Positions 1 through 16,598 of a stretch of DNA of 64,000 bases are shown piece by piece (position 1 is the stretch's first letter; the number at the start of each line of letters is the position of its first letter). The notes beneath the pieces were generated by a model that saw only the letters and a program-made list of their open reading frames with translations, was not told the origin of the DNA and searched no databases. This stretch comes from Oscheius onirici (taxonomy: Eukaryota; Nematoda; Chromadorea; Rhabditida; Rhabditidae). Made by a program: the position numbers and the translations under genes. The stretch covers positions 248,001 through 312,000 of the forward strand of contig OW051471.1 of NCBI GenBank assembly GCA_932521025.1, in the 5' to 3' direction.

Positions 1-5553
<5,553 letters not shown>

Positions 5554-6534
5554 GGTCGGAGAGCCGTCTAGCGCGAGCTGACTCGGCGGTGGATGGGAAA
5601 GACCAAAAACGTTGACCACCTGCAAATGTTTAACCGAATTTTGAAGAGATAACAATTGTATCGACACAGAGACACTGGGAGCACTGATATTGTTGCAAAT
5701 ATTGACAGAACTGGATGGCAGAGAGAAAGAGTCGGAGGAGGTCATAAAATGAGAGGATGTGGCTCGGGGAAGAGACATCAAATCAATTGATCTAATCGAG
5801 TTTTTGGTGCGAAATTGGATTGTTTTTTTTCGGAGAACAAGGCTTTTACGCGATTGGAATCCTGTGGAACTACTGATTTTGGAACAAATGTACCGTAAAA
5901 AGTTCAACTTTTTCCTGCCGTTGCCTCTCTAGGGTACAACTTATCATGTTGCAGACTGGAAGTGTTGACTTTTGGTCAATAAGGCGCTGGAAAAAAGAGA
6001 TAGCTAGACAGCCAGACTGTAGGACAGTGAGGCGGGGTTCAGTAAGAAGATACTCAGCTGGTCAAAACAACAAGACGACGAACTCTTCCTAATGAAGTTT
6101 CGACGGAGAGAAGGAGGATTGAAGGGGAAAAAGAGCCCCTTTGGACAGAAAGAACTAGTAAAAACAAGCACTTCCTCTTAACCAAATTGAATAAGTAGAA
6201 AACGTATTTTTGAGGTTCAATGACCGATAAAATAAGAAGAAGAAATTCAGACGGGGGGAAGAGTTGACTGATGATCTGGAGGGGTCTCTGATTCACTCCC
6301 TGCCGTCTCTCTCTCCAAAATGATAACATTTTTATCGATAAGCACGCGAGCGAAAACGTCAAAAGTTTGTTTTGTTGACAATTTTTTGGGACAGGAGTGA
6401 CCTAGAAAAGTAGGAGAGGAATGGTTCTCCCGCACAGGACAAACATCAGAGCCACCCACACGGAGTTCTGATGGTGGGCGTCGATCAGCATCGGAATTTT
6501 TTGGGGAAAAATGTTCTGTATTCTCTGAATCATT

Positions 6535-6640
6535 GACTCCCTCTCTTTCACTGCCTCTCTGTCTCTCTGATTCACTGGTTCGCTGACTGTCTCTGCCTCT
6601 CTGAATCTCTGACTGTCTCACTGTCTCTCCTTCTAACTCT
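6535..6640. repeat. Degenerate CTCTGTCTCTCTGAC tract
   Basis: Pyrimidine-rich run of CTCTCTGTCTCTCTGA-like words, the same family as the tract at 4674-4866. Confidence 0.75.
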
Positions 6641-9354
6641 CCGGGGAACCCCCAGTGTCCAAAAGAAGAAAACCCAGAAACAATCGGCTGCTGATTACGG
6701 GGCTGGAAGAATGAGAGGGTCAGATGATCCGCCCGCCCAGAAAGAGTCCTTCGGGAAAAGAGGGAGTTGATTTATGGAGGCATGATAAGGAGTTGACTAA
6801 AAGCACCTTGCGGAATTTTGAGCCGGTCAGTCAACAGCTTCCAATCAAAAACAAACAAATCTTTTGGTAGGGAGTGTCCGAAAAAAACAAGAGCTGACGG
6901 AAACCCACCCAGCTGTTGTCGGACATCAACAGCCGAACAGAGACCAGGTAGCTTTCAATTTCAAGAGCTTTTCCCAGACCAAATTGGCCATCAAACGAAC
7001 AAAATTCTCACGATTGATGGCGCTGTTGTGGCTGGGGGAAATTCTTGTGAAAATTGCAACGTTTGAGCCATAATTGAGGCAGCAAAGAGTACTAAGCACA
7101 AATTCTGAAAAAAAGGGAGAGAGAAATACGATCTGGAAACTTTTTCCACGCCTCATTGCGTGTTCGCGACTAGAAATGTAGTGCCCGTTAGTAAGGCTTT
7201 TTGCAGAAAAATTGAAGGAAGTATGCAACTGGCTCCTAAATTCAAAGTTTTCCCATGTTGGCGGCTGGGCTGAAAGAGAATAATTAGCCTCACTAAGAAT
7301 GTGTGTGGAGCTTAAAAGGGGCGAAGTCAATTTTGGCAAGCCGAAGGCGGATTCCGTAGCTTTTTGGATGGGTCTGGGTAGGAAGACAGAGGGGAAAAGA
7401 GACTGAGAGACAGAATCTGAAAGACAGATGGACAGAGAGTCCGAGATGAACCAGAACTAATCAATTTCCACTCATTTCCCCCAAAACAATCAATTATTAA
7501 CATGATAATTCCCGGAAAAGGCGCCAATCGAGCAAGAGGTAAACGGAAGAGAATTCAATTATTTCGGAGCTGAATTATCGCGATGGAAAGCCGTCTCATT
7601 ATCCTGAGGACAAAATGGCTGGAAAAGTAGGAAAAAGAAATGTGTTCATACGGGTGAGAGGCTCTCCGATTTCACGAGACCTTCCGCTCGAATTATTCAT
7701 TCCAGCGGTCAGACGCAGGTGCATAAGCGGGAAATAGAGACATTTTCCACGTCATTACATTCCTTAAAGCTCTAAATCTAAAACATCTGATCCAGTGCAA
7801 AAATACGCAATTGCGTACGTTATCTTTTTCTGTTTGAAGGGTCTCAGATTTGTGCTGGTCTACAAAGTTGCAGCCCGAATTTTCCTCTACAACATTCTAA
7901 AACATCAGAAAGCCGAAAAATGCTGTCTTTATTCCCATAAGGGGCTTCGAAAGATGGTGCTTTGTTTAATTTCTCCTCCAAAGGAACACCATGATTCCTT
8001 GCAAAAAAATATGAAAGAAATATAGCAAACAATTCAAAAAATGGAACAAAAATGAGGGAAAAAGTCTAGAAAAGTCTGCTTCCCGGCTCTCTCTCATCAA
8101 AGTCAAAGTGTGTGAGTGTGTAGGATAAGAGAGGGGAGACAGGGCGCAGCAGGAGAAGAGTGCAGGAAATGAGACGACTCTCAGAGGCCGTGTGTGTGTC
8201 TCAATGAGAGTGTTTTCAGACCTTTTGCACCCATATTTTTGTTATTTTTAGTAAAAAAATGATATGAAAAACAGCCTATAAAGTGTCCCCAACTTCACGA
8301 CCTCTTTTCACTTCAAAATCTTGGCTCTTCAAACTTTCCATGTTTCGCATTTTCCAAGTTGTAGCATTTTATCTAGACCACAACTTTCCAGAACATAAAA
8401 AACGCGACAAAAAAAATTTCTTAAACGCAACAAAAGGATTCAGTAGAGACTTTAAATAGAAAAATCAGTTGTACCCGCGGCAAAATGTGTCGGCGTTCCT
8501 CGAAAATGCTCGTCTTTTTGACCTGTTAATTATTCAGAACAGAGCAGGAAGACGAAGAGACAGGGACGGCAGTAATAAACGTTAATTGAGGCGCGAAAAG
8601 TACGCGCGAGCAGACGGGAGAGAGGGGAAAGATAGCAGTCAAATGTCGCCTCGGAACTCAGACTTTCGTTTTTTGTGCTAATAGGAAGAGAGGTGGTACC
8701 TCAAAAAAGGAACCTAAAGTGGTTCTAACAGGAAAAACCAGCAAAAAGGGTACCTGTAGGGTTTTTCATCACTTTTTGCTACTGCAAAATGTGACTGAAA
8801 AAGCCCAGAAAATAGCAAAAATTGGGGGTTCTTCAACATTCGGGGACTCGCAGGAAAACTGTTCGATTTGCCCCAACATTCGATGGATTACCCGAGATTT
8901 TTTTGAGCTGCAGCTTGCCTAGCTGTTCTTTTAATTAAAGCAATTAAGGAAGGAACAATTTAAAGAAAGTGCAAGAAAATATCGAGAAATCTGTCTGGGT
9001 CGTAAAATCACATGAAAAGTGCGTGGAAAGGAAGATGTATGTTGATTTTTCTCATTAAAGTATGTTGGAAGTGAATAACCAGGACACGCAAACATTGACT
9101 TCTCCCGCCCCAGTAGGCTAATTGGCAGCTTTTGGAAAAGGGAGGAAGGAAGGAAAAGCCGGAAACTTTCTGAGGGTCAAGTCATCTAATTCCAGACGCT
9201 TGGGCAGGGCTAATAGGCGACTATTTTCAAACAATTGCCTAGATTTTGCGGAAATGAATAGTCAGGGCACAGAAAAATGGAACGAGGAACAATAACACTG
9301 TCATTTTTGGCGGGGAAATTAAAAATCAGGGAAAATCAGGGAAAAAAATGTTTG

Positions 9355-9430
9355 AGAGACTGAGAAGTTGAGGAGCAGAGGGACAAAAGGACAGAGAGAC
9401 CGAAGGACAGAAAGACAGATTGAGAGAGGG
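9355..9430. repeat. Degenerate GACAGAGAGAC tract
   Basis: Purine-rich words (GAGCAGAGGGACA, GGACAGAGAGACC, GACAGAAAGACAG) repeated with a period near 10. Same family as the other tracts, opposite orientation to 6535-6640. Confidence 0.75.
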
Positions 9431-11139
9431 AGAGGATGGTAACTGAATATAGAGAACTATTATTTTCTCTTTCTGGAAAGTAGGAGAACTCTCTAAAGAC
9501 AAGGAATTCAGTGGCAGAACTTGAAGAGAGAGAGGACACGTTGGCTGTGGGAAAGAGAAAAGAGATCCGGTTCTGGTCTCTCTCTCTCTCCTGTTCTTCC
9601 CGTACATGTGGAAAGAGGGAGATCGTCTCGTCGCCCCTGGTAGGAAACGAGACACGACACGGTGAGCGAGAGAGACAAAATACAGGACAATCGATTTCGG
9701 TGTCAAAGGAAAAGAGAGAGACCAGGCAGACCACCATCATATGGGAAACTGCAGGGATCGGTTGAAAGAGACGCGCGGCGCGGGAGCGCGGGGCCAACCC
9801 TGGAGAAGAAGTGTAAACACTATGCAACAGGTGTGTATGCCCTGCTGCTGCGCGAGAAGGGATCTGGGAAATTATGAAAAAGGAGATGGTTTGGGTTGAT
9901 TGGATTTCTTCCTCTGTGTCTCAACTTAACACAACAACAGCTTAGACGACTTTTTCAGTTCAATTTCGTCAAAAAAGGTATGACTCGGCATCAGTGCCAC
10001 GAAAAAGGTCTCAAAGGGGGGAAATCTATTCATAATATCCAAAAGAACAAAAATTTGACGTGAAAATTTTCTACGTGTATCAGTTGAGATGAAATAGGCG
10101 GAAATCCTACGTGTCTATGCGCAGGCGCAAGGTCAAGTCACAGTGTAATGAGAGACATAGGAAGACGAGTAGGTAAACTCTAAAATCACTTGTTTTCACC
10201 ATATTTTTGAGAGGAAATGGACAAAAAGCAAAGAAGGGTGCGGCTGGTGCCTAGAAAGAGAGAGAGAGAGAGGGAAACAGAATGAAGGGGGACAGCCCTG
10301 AGATCAGGTTTCACCGTGACAGAGAAAGAAGTTCAAAGAACGGGGCGAGGTTCCGTGTCTCTCTCTCTCTCTGACAAGCTGTCCCTCTGTCTCTCTGTCT
10401 CTCGCCCTACTACGCCCAAGGTCTCATCATATTTGATAAGACGGATACCGGTCGAAAGTGACGTAACCAAACTCCCAAGCCTATCTAGCCTTAGCCCCAA
10501 AACTAGCAAAACCCCGAACTCACATCAGACGGTGTGGCCGGCCGGCTGAACCGTGCCCGGACGTTGAAGACGCGCAGCGAGAGAGCCAAGGAACGGAACT
10601 TCATGGCAACATCTGAAAGAACTTTTTCATTCAAATTTCAAGGAATAATGAGAGGAATTGGCTGACGAACAGCTGTTTCAGAGGTGGAGAAGCGTCTGTT
10701 TTGGGGTCAGAGTGGATGAGACGCCTTGACTGACAGCTTTATGGCTAATTTGAGGTGAGGGAGAAGTAGATTTTTAGGAAATTTTACGGTATCACTCAAA
10801 TCAGACCGAGAGGAGAATAAGGGTAAACACGAATTAGCACTGATTTGCAGGTAGCAGGAAAGGTCAAACTGTGTTCAGAAACGGAAAATGGACTCTTTCC
10901 GTCCATTTTATTATTTTCAATCCATCAAGAATGAATTTGTTGATGAAAATGACTCATGGGTCAGCTGAAGAAAGGTCCTGAAAAGCGCCTAATGATCGGA
11001 CAAAGCTAAACAGATTTGACGACTGAGGTGAGGGCGATATGCGGATTACTATTTCTGTTCTCCGACATAATATCATTATGATTCTACACCATAAGGGTAA
11101 GTGACAAAGCCAGAGAAATTTTGTGATTGGAACTTTGAT

Positions 11140-11290
11140 CAGGTTCAGAGAGACAGAGAGAAAGATAGTCAGAGTCCGAGAGACAAGAGACAGAAGCAGT
11201 GGGACAGAGTGACAGAGAGAGTCAGGGGACAGAGTGACAGAGTCAGAATCAGAGAGTCAGAGAGAAAGAGGGACAGAGTGAGAGGCTACG
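11140..11290. repeat. Degenerate GACAGAGTCAGAG tract
   Basis: About 150 bp of imperfect AGAGACAGAG / AGAGTCAGAG / GGACAGAGTGACAG words. Long spurious ORFs of Arg/Asp/Ser/Glu arise here and should not be called genes. Confidence 0.8.
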
Positions 11291-11752
11291 GTAGTCATAA
11301 AAACCTCCAGACGCAGCTTATACTCCTAGAAAAGGATGGGGATCTATCTGTCTCTCAGATGAGGCCACTTCGTTATTCCGCGCGTCCTTTTCCTCACCCT
11401 CCTTCTTGCATTTAGTAAGCCTTGCTCATTATCTCAAGACGGGAAAAGAGAGAAAAGAGCCTGCTGCTACTTTTCGATTCTCTGCGATTTACCTCACTCA
11501 CAGTCGTAGGCGTGTGTACTCTTGCATATCCGCCTGGGAAAGTTTGATGGGGTGTCAGAGCTATACAGCAAGAGAAAACAAACTAATCTCTAACAGTTTC
11601 TTGCAAAAAAACAGTACTCTTCCCTTTTTTTACAGCTTTACAAAACTAATCCAACGACTGCCTTCGCATGGTCGAGCCTTGTAAAATTTTGCATTTTTTC
11701 CGGGGAGGTCATAAACTAAGGGTGATGACAAGATACGTTTGTGAGTTTTGTC

Positions 11753-11825
11753 CAAATGGCCTAATGGTTAGCATCGCTGTCTAGTAATCAAAAGTCAGCA
11801 GGGGGTTCATGGTTTCCCGCCGGAA
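11753..11825 (+). pseudogene. tRNA-like relic, possibly tRNA-Thr(AGT)-derived
   Basis: The segment has a strong A-box/D-arm match (TGGCCTAATGGTTAGC), an anticodon-loop-like CTAGTAA (anticodon AGT) and a weak T-arm (GGGGGTTCATGG). The anticodon stem has lost pairing, the T-stem would rest on G-U pairs, and the ends do not form a convincing acceptor stem. It is therefore probably a decayed tRNA or a tRNA-derived SINE fragment. A covariance-model scan would decide. Confidence 0.35.
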
Positions 11826-12474
11826 AAAAGTTTTTTTTCCTTTTAGTTTCTGGGGTTTTCGAGGGCCCTGAACACGATTGTGATATCCACTTTTGCTTTT
11901 GTTGGGAGACCAAAAGTGTCCAAAAAATGTATGCGTGGGTACAGAAGAGTCAGCTGAACAAACCCTTGATCTGAGTAAAAACAACCGTTCTCGCTGTCCG
12001 CGAGAGGCGGAAAAACAAACCAATTTTGAGTGGCTTGTGAGAAATATTTCTGGTTCCTGATTTCTGCCAATTTTCGCACTGAAAGAGAAAAGGGAACATG
12101 GAGGCCAAATCTTTGCTCCGGGAGAGCCTTCAAGAAGTCAGAGAATAATACGATTACTGGGCTACAAACGGACGGCTGCCAGAGAGAGGAGTCAATTTAA
12201 GAGAGATCGAATAAAATAGAGAGAGGGAGGAACTCCCAATATATTTTGGCTCAAGCATAATTTCGTCCAGCTTCTTTCCCAAGAGTAAATATTGCTCATT
12301 ATTACCCCTCTCCCATAAAATTGTCCTCCCTCTGGAAGATCATAAGGATTTGGACCTGCGTCAGTTCTGAAACCTGCTCTGGTTTTGAGCTAGATTTATG
12401 ACTGGGAGCTTGAGGAGAAAATAGGTGAGGGCAGAGATCTAGAGATAGCGGGACAAAAAGTCAGAGTTATCTAG

Positions 12475-12660
12475 AGTGTGAGAGTCAGAGAATCAGAGAC
12501 TCAGAGAGAGTGAGGCATATGGACAGAGAGACAGAACGACAGGGAGAAAGGGAGTGAGAGAGTCAGAAGTTTTGAGAGACAGGGAGAAAGAGCGTCAGAA
12601 AGACAGCCAGCCAGAGAGTGAGAAAGTCAGAGAGTCAAAGAAACAGAGACTGAGAAGTAC
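12475..12660. repeat. Degenerate GAGAGTCAGAGACAG tract
   Basis: About 185 bp of imperfect AGAGTCAGAGA / GACAGGGAGAAAG words, the same texture as 11140-11290. No coding evidence. Confidence 0.8.
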
Positions 12661-14524
12661 TAGACTACTGGAGCAATTCTCGACAACGCTTTCACTTTTT
12701 TTGGAACAGTTTTCGGGCGGGAGGGCAGTTAGCCTCTGTTGGCATTTCCGGAGACTTTTTTGCAGACAAATTTGGGAGGAACCGAAAAGCCTAAAGAACA
12801 ATGTCATGTAGTAGATAAACTAGATGGAACCTTACAAAAAATAAGAAGAAGAGTCTGTCTTGCTGCTCCCGCCCTCAGCCTGCGCACTATGGCAACGGAA
12901 GCGGATTATTGAGGAAAGCAACGGGGTCGCGTCTTCTTCTTTTGACTGGCTGACCGACTGATGCGGGAACTGATTCGTGGCACTGATGGCAGAGGGACAC
13001 GATAGACTACGAAGGCTCTTAATTTTTTATAATCTGACTGGGAATAGGGTTGCGTGGAGCCGTAAATAGAGAGAAAGGGAGAGATTTCCGGGGGCAGTTT
13101 CTGAATACTCTCTACTCTCTGGGTGATTGTCAAAAGACAGTACAAAGTCCAAATCATTGGATAGTGATCCAGTAAAGGAACACTTGTATTCCAGTTTTAC
13201 AGTACTCTCTGCAAGAGTTCTAGAGTCTTTAGGTCAAGTTCTGGAAAGCATTTTTTTTCAACTGTTTGGTCAAGATTCGGAACTCAAATTAACCTGGCTT
13301 TCGGTATTGACAGGATACGGTAGAAGTACTGAAACTTGGATCTTTCTTCAGTAGCAATATCATGAATCGTGTAATTTGAACTGAAACGTACCAGCAACGG
13401 TATTTGAACGAAACTGCGTTTTCAGCTCAGTTAAAATTACAGTGCCAGTTCAATACAAGAGTCGGGAATCTTTTAGAGTTTGCCATTGAACTAAAGATGA
13501 TTAAAAGTATCCAGTGAACACAATTTTCTGTCTTTCACAGTCATACTGTGACTCTACTTCATGTTAGTACTAATACAGTAAGGCTGTACTCATCCGGTCT
13601 GAGCTAACTGGAAATACCGCTATCTCCTGTCAGACAGGGACAGTAAGAGTCAGGAGCTGGTTAGAGACAGATCTACAGGGATCAGTACGGGTAAGATTGG
13701 CTGGGATTTCTCAAGAAGACAAAGAGACCTAGACAGAGCTACTGAGTGAGAGGAACGGATCCTTGAGATAAAGAGAAAGAGTCTGAGGGCAATAATTGTT
13801 GCTTCCTCCCTCCGCCTTTCAGTCCCCCTTCCTCCCCACAAACAATGCCTGAGGGGGTGGGAATTACTCGACCGACTCTCCTCTGCCTCGTCCTGACCAG
13901 AGCGCTGATCAAGACTGAACGGGAGGAGATTGTTTGGCCCTCGACGAAGGAAGGAAATCCGAGCCGACGAAATGACCCATCACTTCCATTGTACGGGAGT
14001 AGGATTTTATGCCTTGTTGTCCAGTTCCCTCTTTCCCTTTAGGCTAGCCTCAGGCTACGGAGCTATAAATTAAACGCCCGCTTGCACTATAGATGAGGGA
14101 ATGAGGGGAGGTAGCACCTGACCTCTCGTATCTCGAGTAAGCATCAGTCATGAAGGCGATTTTTGAGAAATGGGCAGGATGGGAGGTGAGGACAGTCGAT
14201 TGGATTGGAACAGGGGTCTCTGTCTCTCTGTCTCTCTGTCCCTCTTACCAGTGAGAGCCTGGCTCCGGAACAAACAAGCAACCATCCCAGGAATCTTCAA
14301 AAGTATAACAAAGAAGTAGTCAAAGACAAACATCCTGACCCTTAGTTCCTTTTTGATCGGCTCTGCTCCAGAAGACAAAATTGACTTCAAACGGAAGTCG
14401 TTAGAAAACGGGAGAGACAGAGGGTGCAAAGTCAGGACTCACACTGAGCTATACCTAATCAAATTGAGAAAGAGAGACATAGCAGAAAAGGAGGGAATCA
14501 GATTCTAATTAGTCTTGCCGTGAT

Positions 14525-15180
14525 TCTTGTTCTAGAAGATACAGAGAGACTTAGGTGTTACAGTAAGAACTGTTAGGCAACAGACAAGTGGGAGAGAATC
14601 ACAGCTCCAAGAGGAAGTAATGGTCAAGACTTCAGGTTCAGCTACAGTCCACACGCGAAAAATCAAAGCAAAGACTCACGGTAGAATGCGGAAAGTTTAT
14701 CTTCTACTTTCTCCTCCCTACTTTTTCTTCGTATTCTTCCTCTGAGCCATCTTCTTCTTCAAATCCTGCTCCATATCCTCGCTCAGGTACCAGACATCGC
14801 GATCCTTGGCAATTTCGCGAGCACGCTTCTTTCGATCCAGACGCTCGCGCTGAAGAACCTCGTTCCGATGGTAGAGGAGTCCGGCGATGGTCCAGCTGAC
14901 ACTCAGGACGATGGCAGTCACGATCACAACGGTCGAGAAGCTGGTCGGCAGGACGACTTCGTTATCCGGCACGATTTGGAACATTTCTCTTGGATTGCAG
15001 GTGGACGACCTTCTAGAGCGACTGTAGTTGCTTCACTGGAGTTTTTTTTTTGGAAAAGTCTAAGATTAGAGGGAACTTTACTGGAAAACACAAAGTTTTG
15101 AATTTTAGCAGATTTTATTTAAAAAAAAAGTTATAATTAATTGCTTCTACTAGAAGCAAGTAAAAGGACAGAGGGACAGA
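14525..15180 (-). repeat. Source locus of a duplicated segment (copy at 42763-43155)
   Basis: The small membrane-protein gene with its upstream and downstream flanks matches 42763-43155 in inverted orientation. The copy keeps both flanks but lacks most of the coding sequence. This locus has the intact reading frame and is taken as the source. Confidence 0.85.
14718..14984 (-). CDS. Small single-pass membrane protein of unknown function (88 aa)
   Basis: Intronless 88-residue ORF that I do not recognise. Residues ~1-13 are a short polar N-terminus (MFQIVPDNEVVL). Residues ~16-38 form one hydrophobic span (TVVIVTAIVLSVSW...AGLLY). The rest is a strongly charged, Lys/Arg-rich tail likely to be helical (ERLDRKKRAREIAK), ending in a basic cluster NTKKK. 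The positive-inside rule predicts the tail in the cytosol. It sits 281 bp downstream of the BLOC1S5-like gene on the same strand. An AATAAA-like signal near 15113-15120 and an acceptor-like TTTTCCAG near 15080 lie in the gap, so it may be the second gene of an operon. Reality of the gene is supported by good coding character and by a duplicated, decayed copy at 42763-43155. The ATG is the first in frame. Confidence 0.72.
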   Translation of the reverse strand: MFQIVPDNEVVLPTSFSTVVIVTAIVLSVSWTIAGLLYHRNEVLQRERLDRKKRAREIAKDRDVWYLSEDMEQDLKKKMAQRKNTKKK

Positions 15181-15265
15181 GACACAGGGTACATGGTAAA
15201 AATGTATTGGTTACCCTATATAAAGCTCAAAAATTAAGAATCGGTACAGATTTTCACATAATACA

Positions 15266-15883
15266 TCACAGTCTGTTGGCATTGACGGCAGTTCTCATCT
15301 TCTTCTGTGCCTCCGTTCTACACAGATCCACATAGGCCTTTTGACCTTGGTTCACTTCCGTCAAGTAGTCTTCGTGTTCCTAAAGGCCAATGAAAAAAAA
15401 GTCAGAAAATACAGTAACCTGCCCAAAAGCCGGTGTAGTCAGTCTTTTGATCCTTTCCGTCAAGGCATCAACACTATCCGTTAGGTGCTTCATTTTTCCG
15501 ATGTCGAAGAGTGCTTCGACGGGAGTGGTTGTGGCCTCTTCGAGAGCATGACTGGCTCTCAGGATGCCGTCAAATTCCTTGTGACGCTCGTTTTTCTCGA
15601 AACTGAAATGGAACAAGACATAAAGGTTCACCTATCTGTTTCACTCTCTGTCTCTGTGCCTCTCTGACTCTCTCACACATTCTGACCTTCTGACTCTCTG
15701 TCTCTCAGTCTCTCTACCCGCTCTTTGTCTTTCTGTATATCCCTGTCACTCAATCTCTTCGACTCCCTCAGTAAAAACTCACCGTTCCACAAACCGCTCA
15801 ATTTCCTTCCTCACAATCGGCGTGTGATCAAAGATTTGGGTTCCAAGAAGGTCGACGTCGCGTACCACAGCAGGAATGGACAT
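15266..15883 (-). CDS. BLOC1S5: BLOC-1 subunit 5 (Muted)-like protein
   Basis: Predicted 132-residue protein from three exons (15883-15783, 15602-15419, 15379-15266), all junctions in frame. BLOC-1 is a cytosolic complex acting in biogenesis of lysosome-related organelles. The N-terminal block DVDLLGTQIFDHTPIVRKEI followed by RFVERFEKNERHKEF parallels the Muted motif (LLDHRP...FVKEFEEKR). The rest is helical and likely coiled coil, as expected for BLOC-1 subunits. It is shorter than the ~187 residue vertebrate protein. The acceptor-like TTCTAG lies just upstream of the ATG. It is followed on the same strand by the small membrane-protein gene and preceded by the HECTD1-type gene. Assignment rests on one recognisable block plus overall character; another small coiled-coil family is possible. 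Confidence 0.68.
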
Positions 15884-16598
15884 TTACTCTTCTAGAAAGA
15901 TTTTTGAGTGAAATTACGAAAAAGGAACCAGCCACCAAAAATAAACAGAAGCGTCGCGTGCAAATCGGCTTTTCCCGCGTCTCCTCGACGTCAATCGAAA
16001 GTACAGAAAAGCGGACAACTTTTCGCATTTCTTTGTCACAAGGAATGAAAGTTACGGTAATCTTCATTCATTTACAAAAAAAACGGCAAATGATCTCAGT
16101 AAGGCTATTTTGGGTATGAATGGTTGTAAAAGGAGGAGACCCAGTAATTTTGACGGGAAGACCCGGAAAAAGCTGAATTTTTCGAAGGTTCTAGATAGAG
16201 TTTGAGAAGAAAATCAATGTATACACAGGTCACGGGTAATTGGGCAAAAAAAGGTTATTTTTTGTGATTTTGAGCGGATTACGGTAGATGGAAGAATACG
16301 TAATTACGTACATTGTTTACAAGCCAATTTAGAGTCACAAGATTTGATTTTTCGGCTTTACAGTGTTCTGCAAAAATGTAGAAAAGAAAAAAATCTGAAG
16401 GCTAACAAAACATGGCGAAACTGGAAAATGCCACCTTGTGTCTCAAAACTGGCTTGGAAAGTTTGAACACTATTATTTTTGAATTTTTGGGATGGAAATC
16501 ACAATGAACTACACGGGGCTTGGAATTGCCAAAATGGGTGATAGAAATTGCTAAACAAAGATACAAATTTTCAAAAAACTAGATAGCTATGAGGTGAA
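15884..16598. other. Intergenic region between the HECTD1-type gene and the BLOC1S5-like gene
   Basis: 715 bp between two minus-strand genes. It is AT-rich and contains TTTTTGTGATTTTGAGCGG-like unremarkable sequence and a weak match to the dispersed GTTCTGCAAA..TGTAGAA motif near 16368-16382. No gene seen. Confidence 0.6.

Larger units (their letters stand above)
5554..14524. other. Gene-poor 9 kb region upstream of the PKC gene
   Basis: No ORF here has recognisable protein similarity, consistent splice-site framing or good codon character. Content: purine/pyrimidine degenerate tracts (6535-6640, 9355-9430, 10255-10300, 11140-11290, 12475-12660), a CG-rich patch around 9765-9800, copies of a dispersed ACAACTTT...AGAACAT motif (7858, 8370) and a tRNA-like fragment at 11753-11825. 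It is probably 5' regulatory sequence of the PKC gene and/or noncoding 5' exons plus intergenic DNA. Small or noncoding RNA genes cannot be excluded by eye. Confidence 0.55.

Noticed and set aside
11101-11415. 104-codon plus-strand ORF rich in Arg/Asp/Ser/Gln
   Set aside because: It is the translation of a GACAGAGTCAGAG tract; periodic composition, no family, no splice support.
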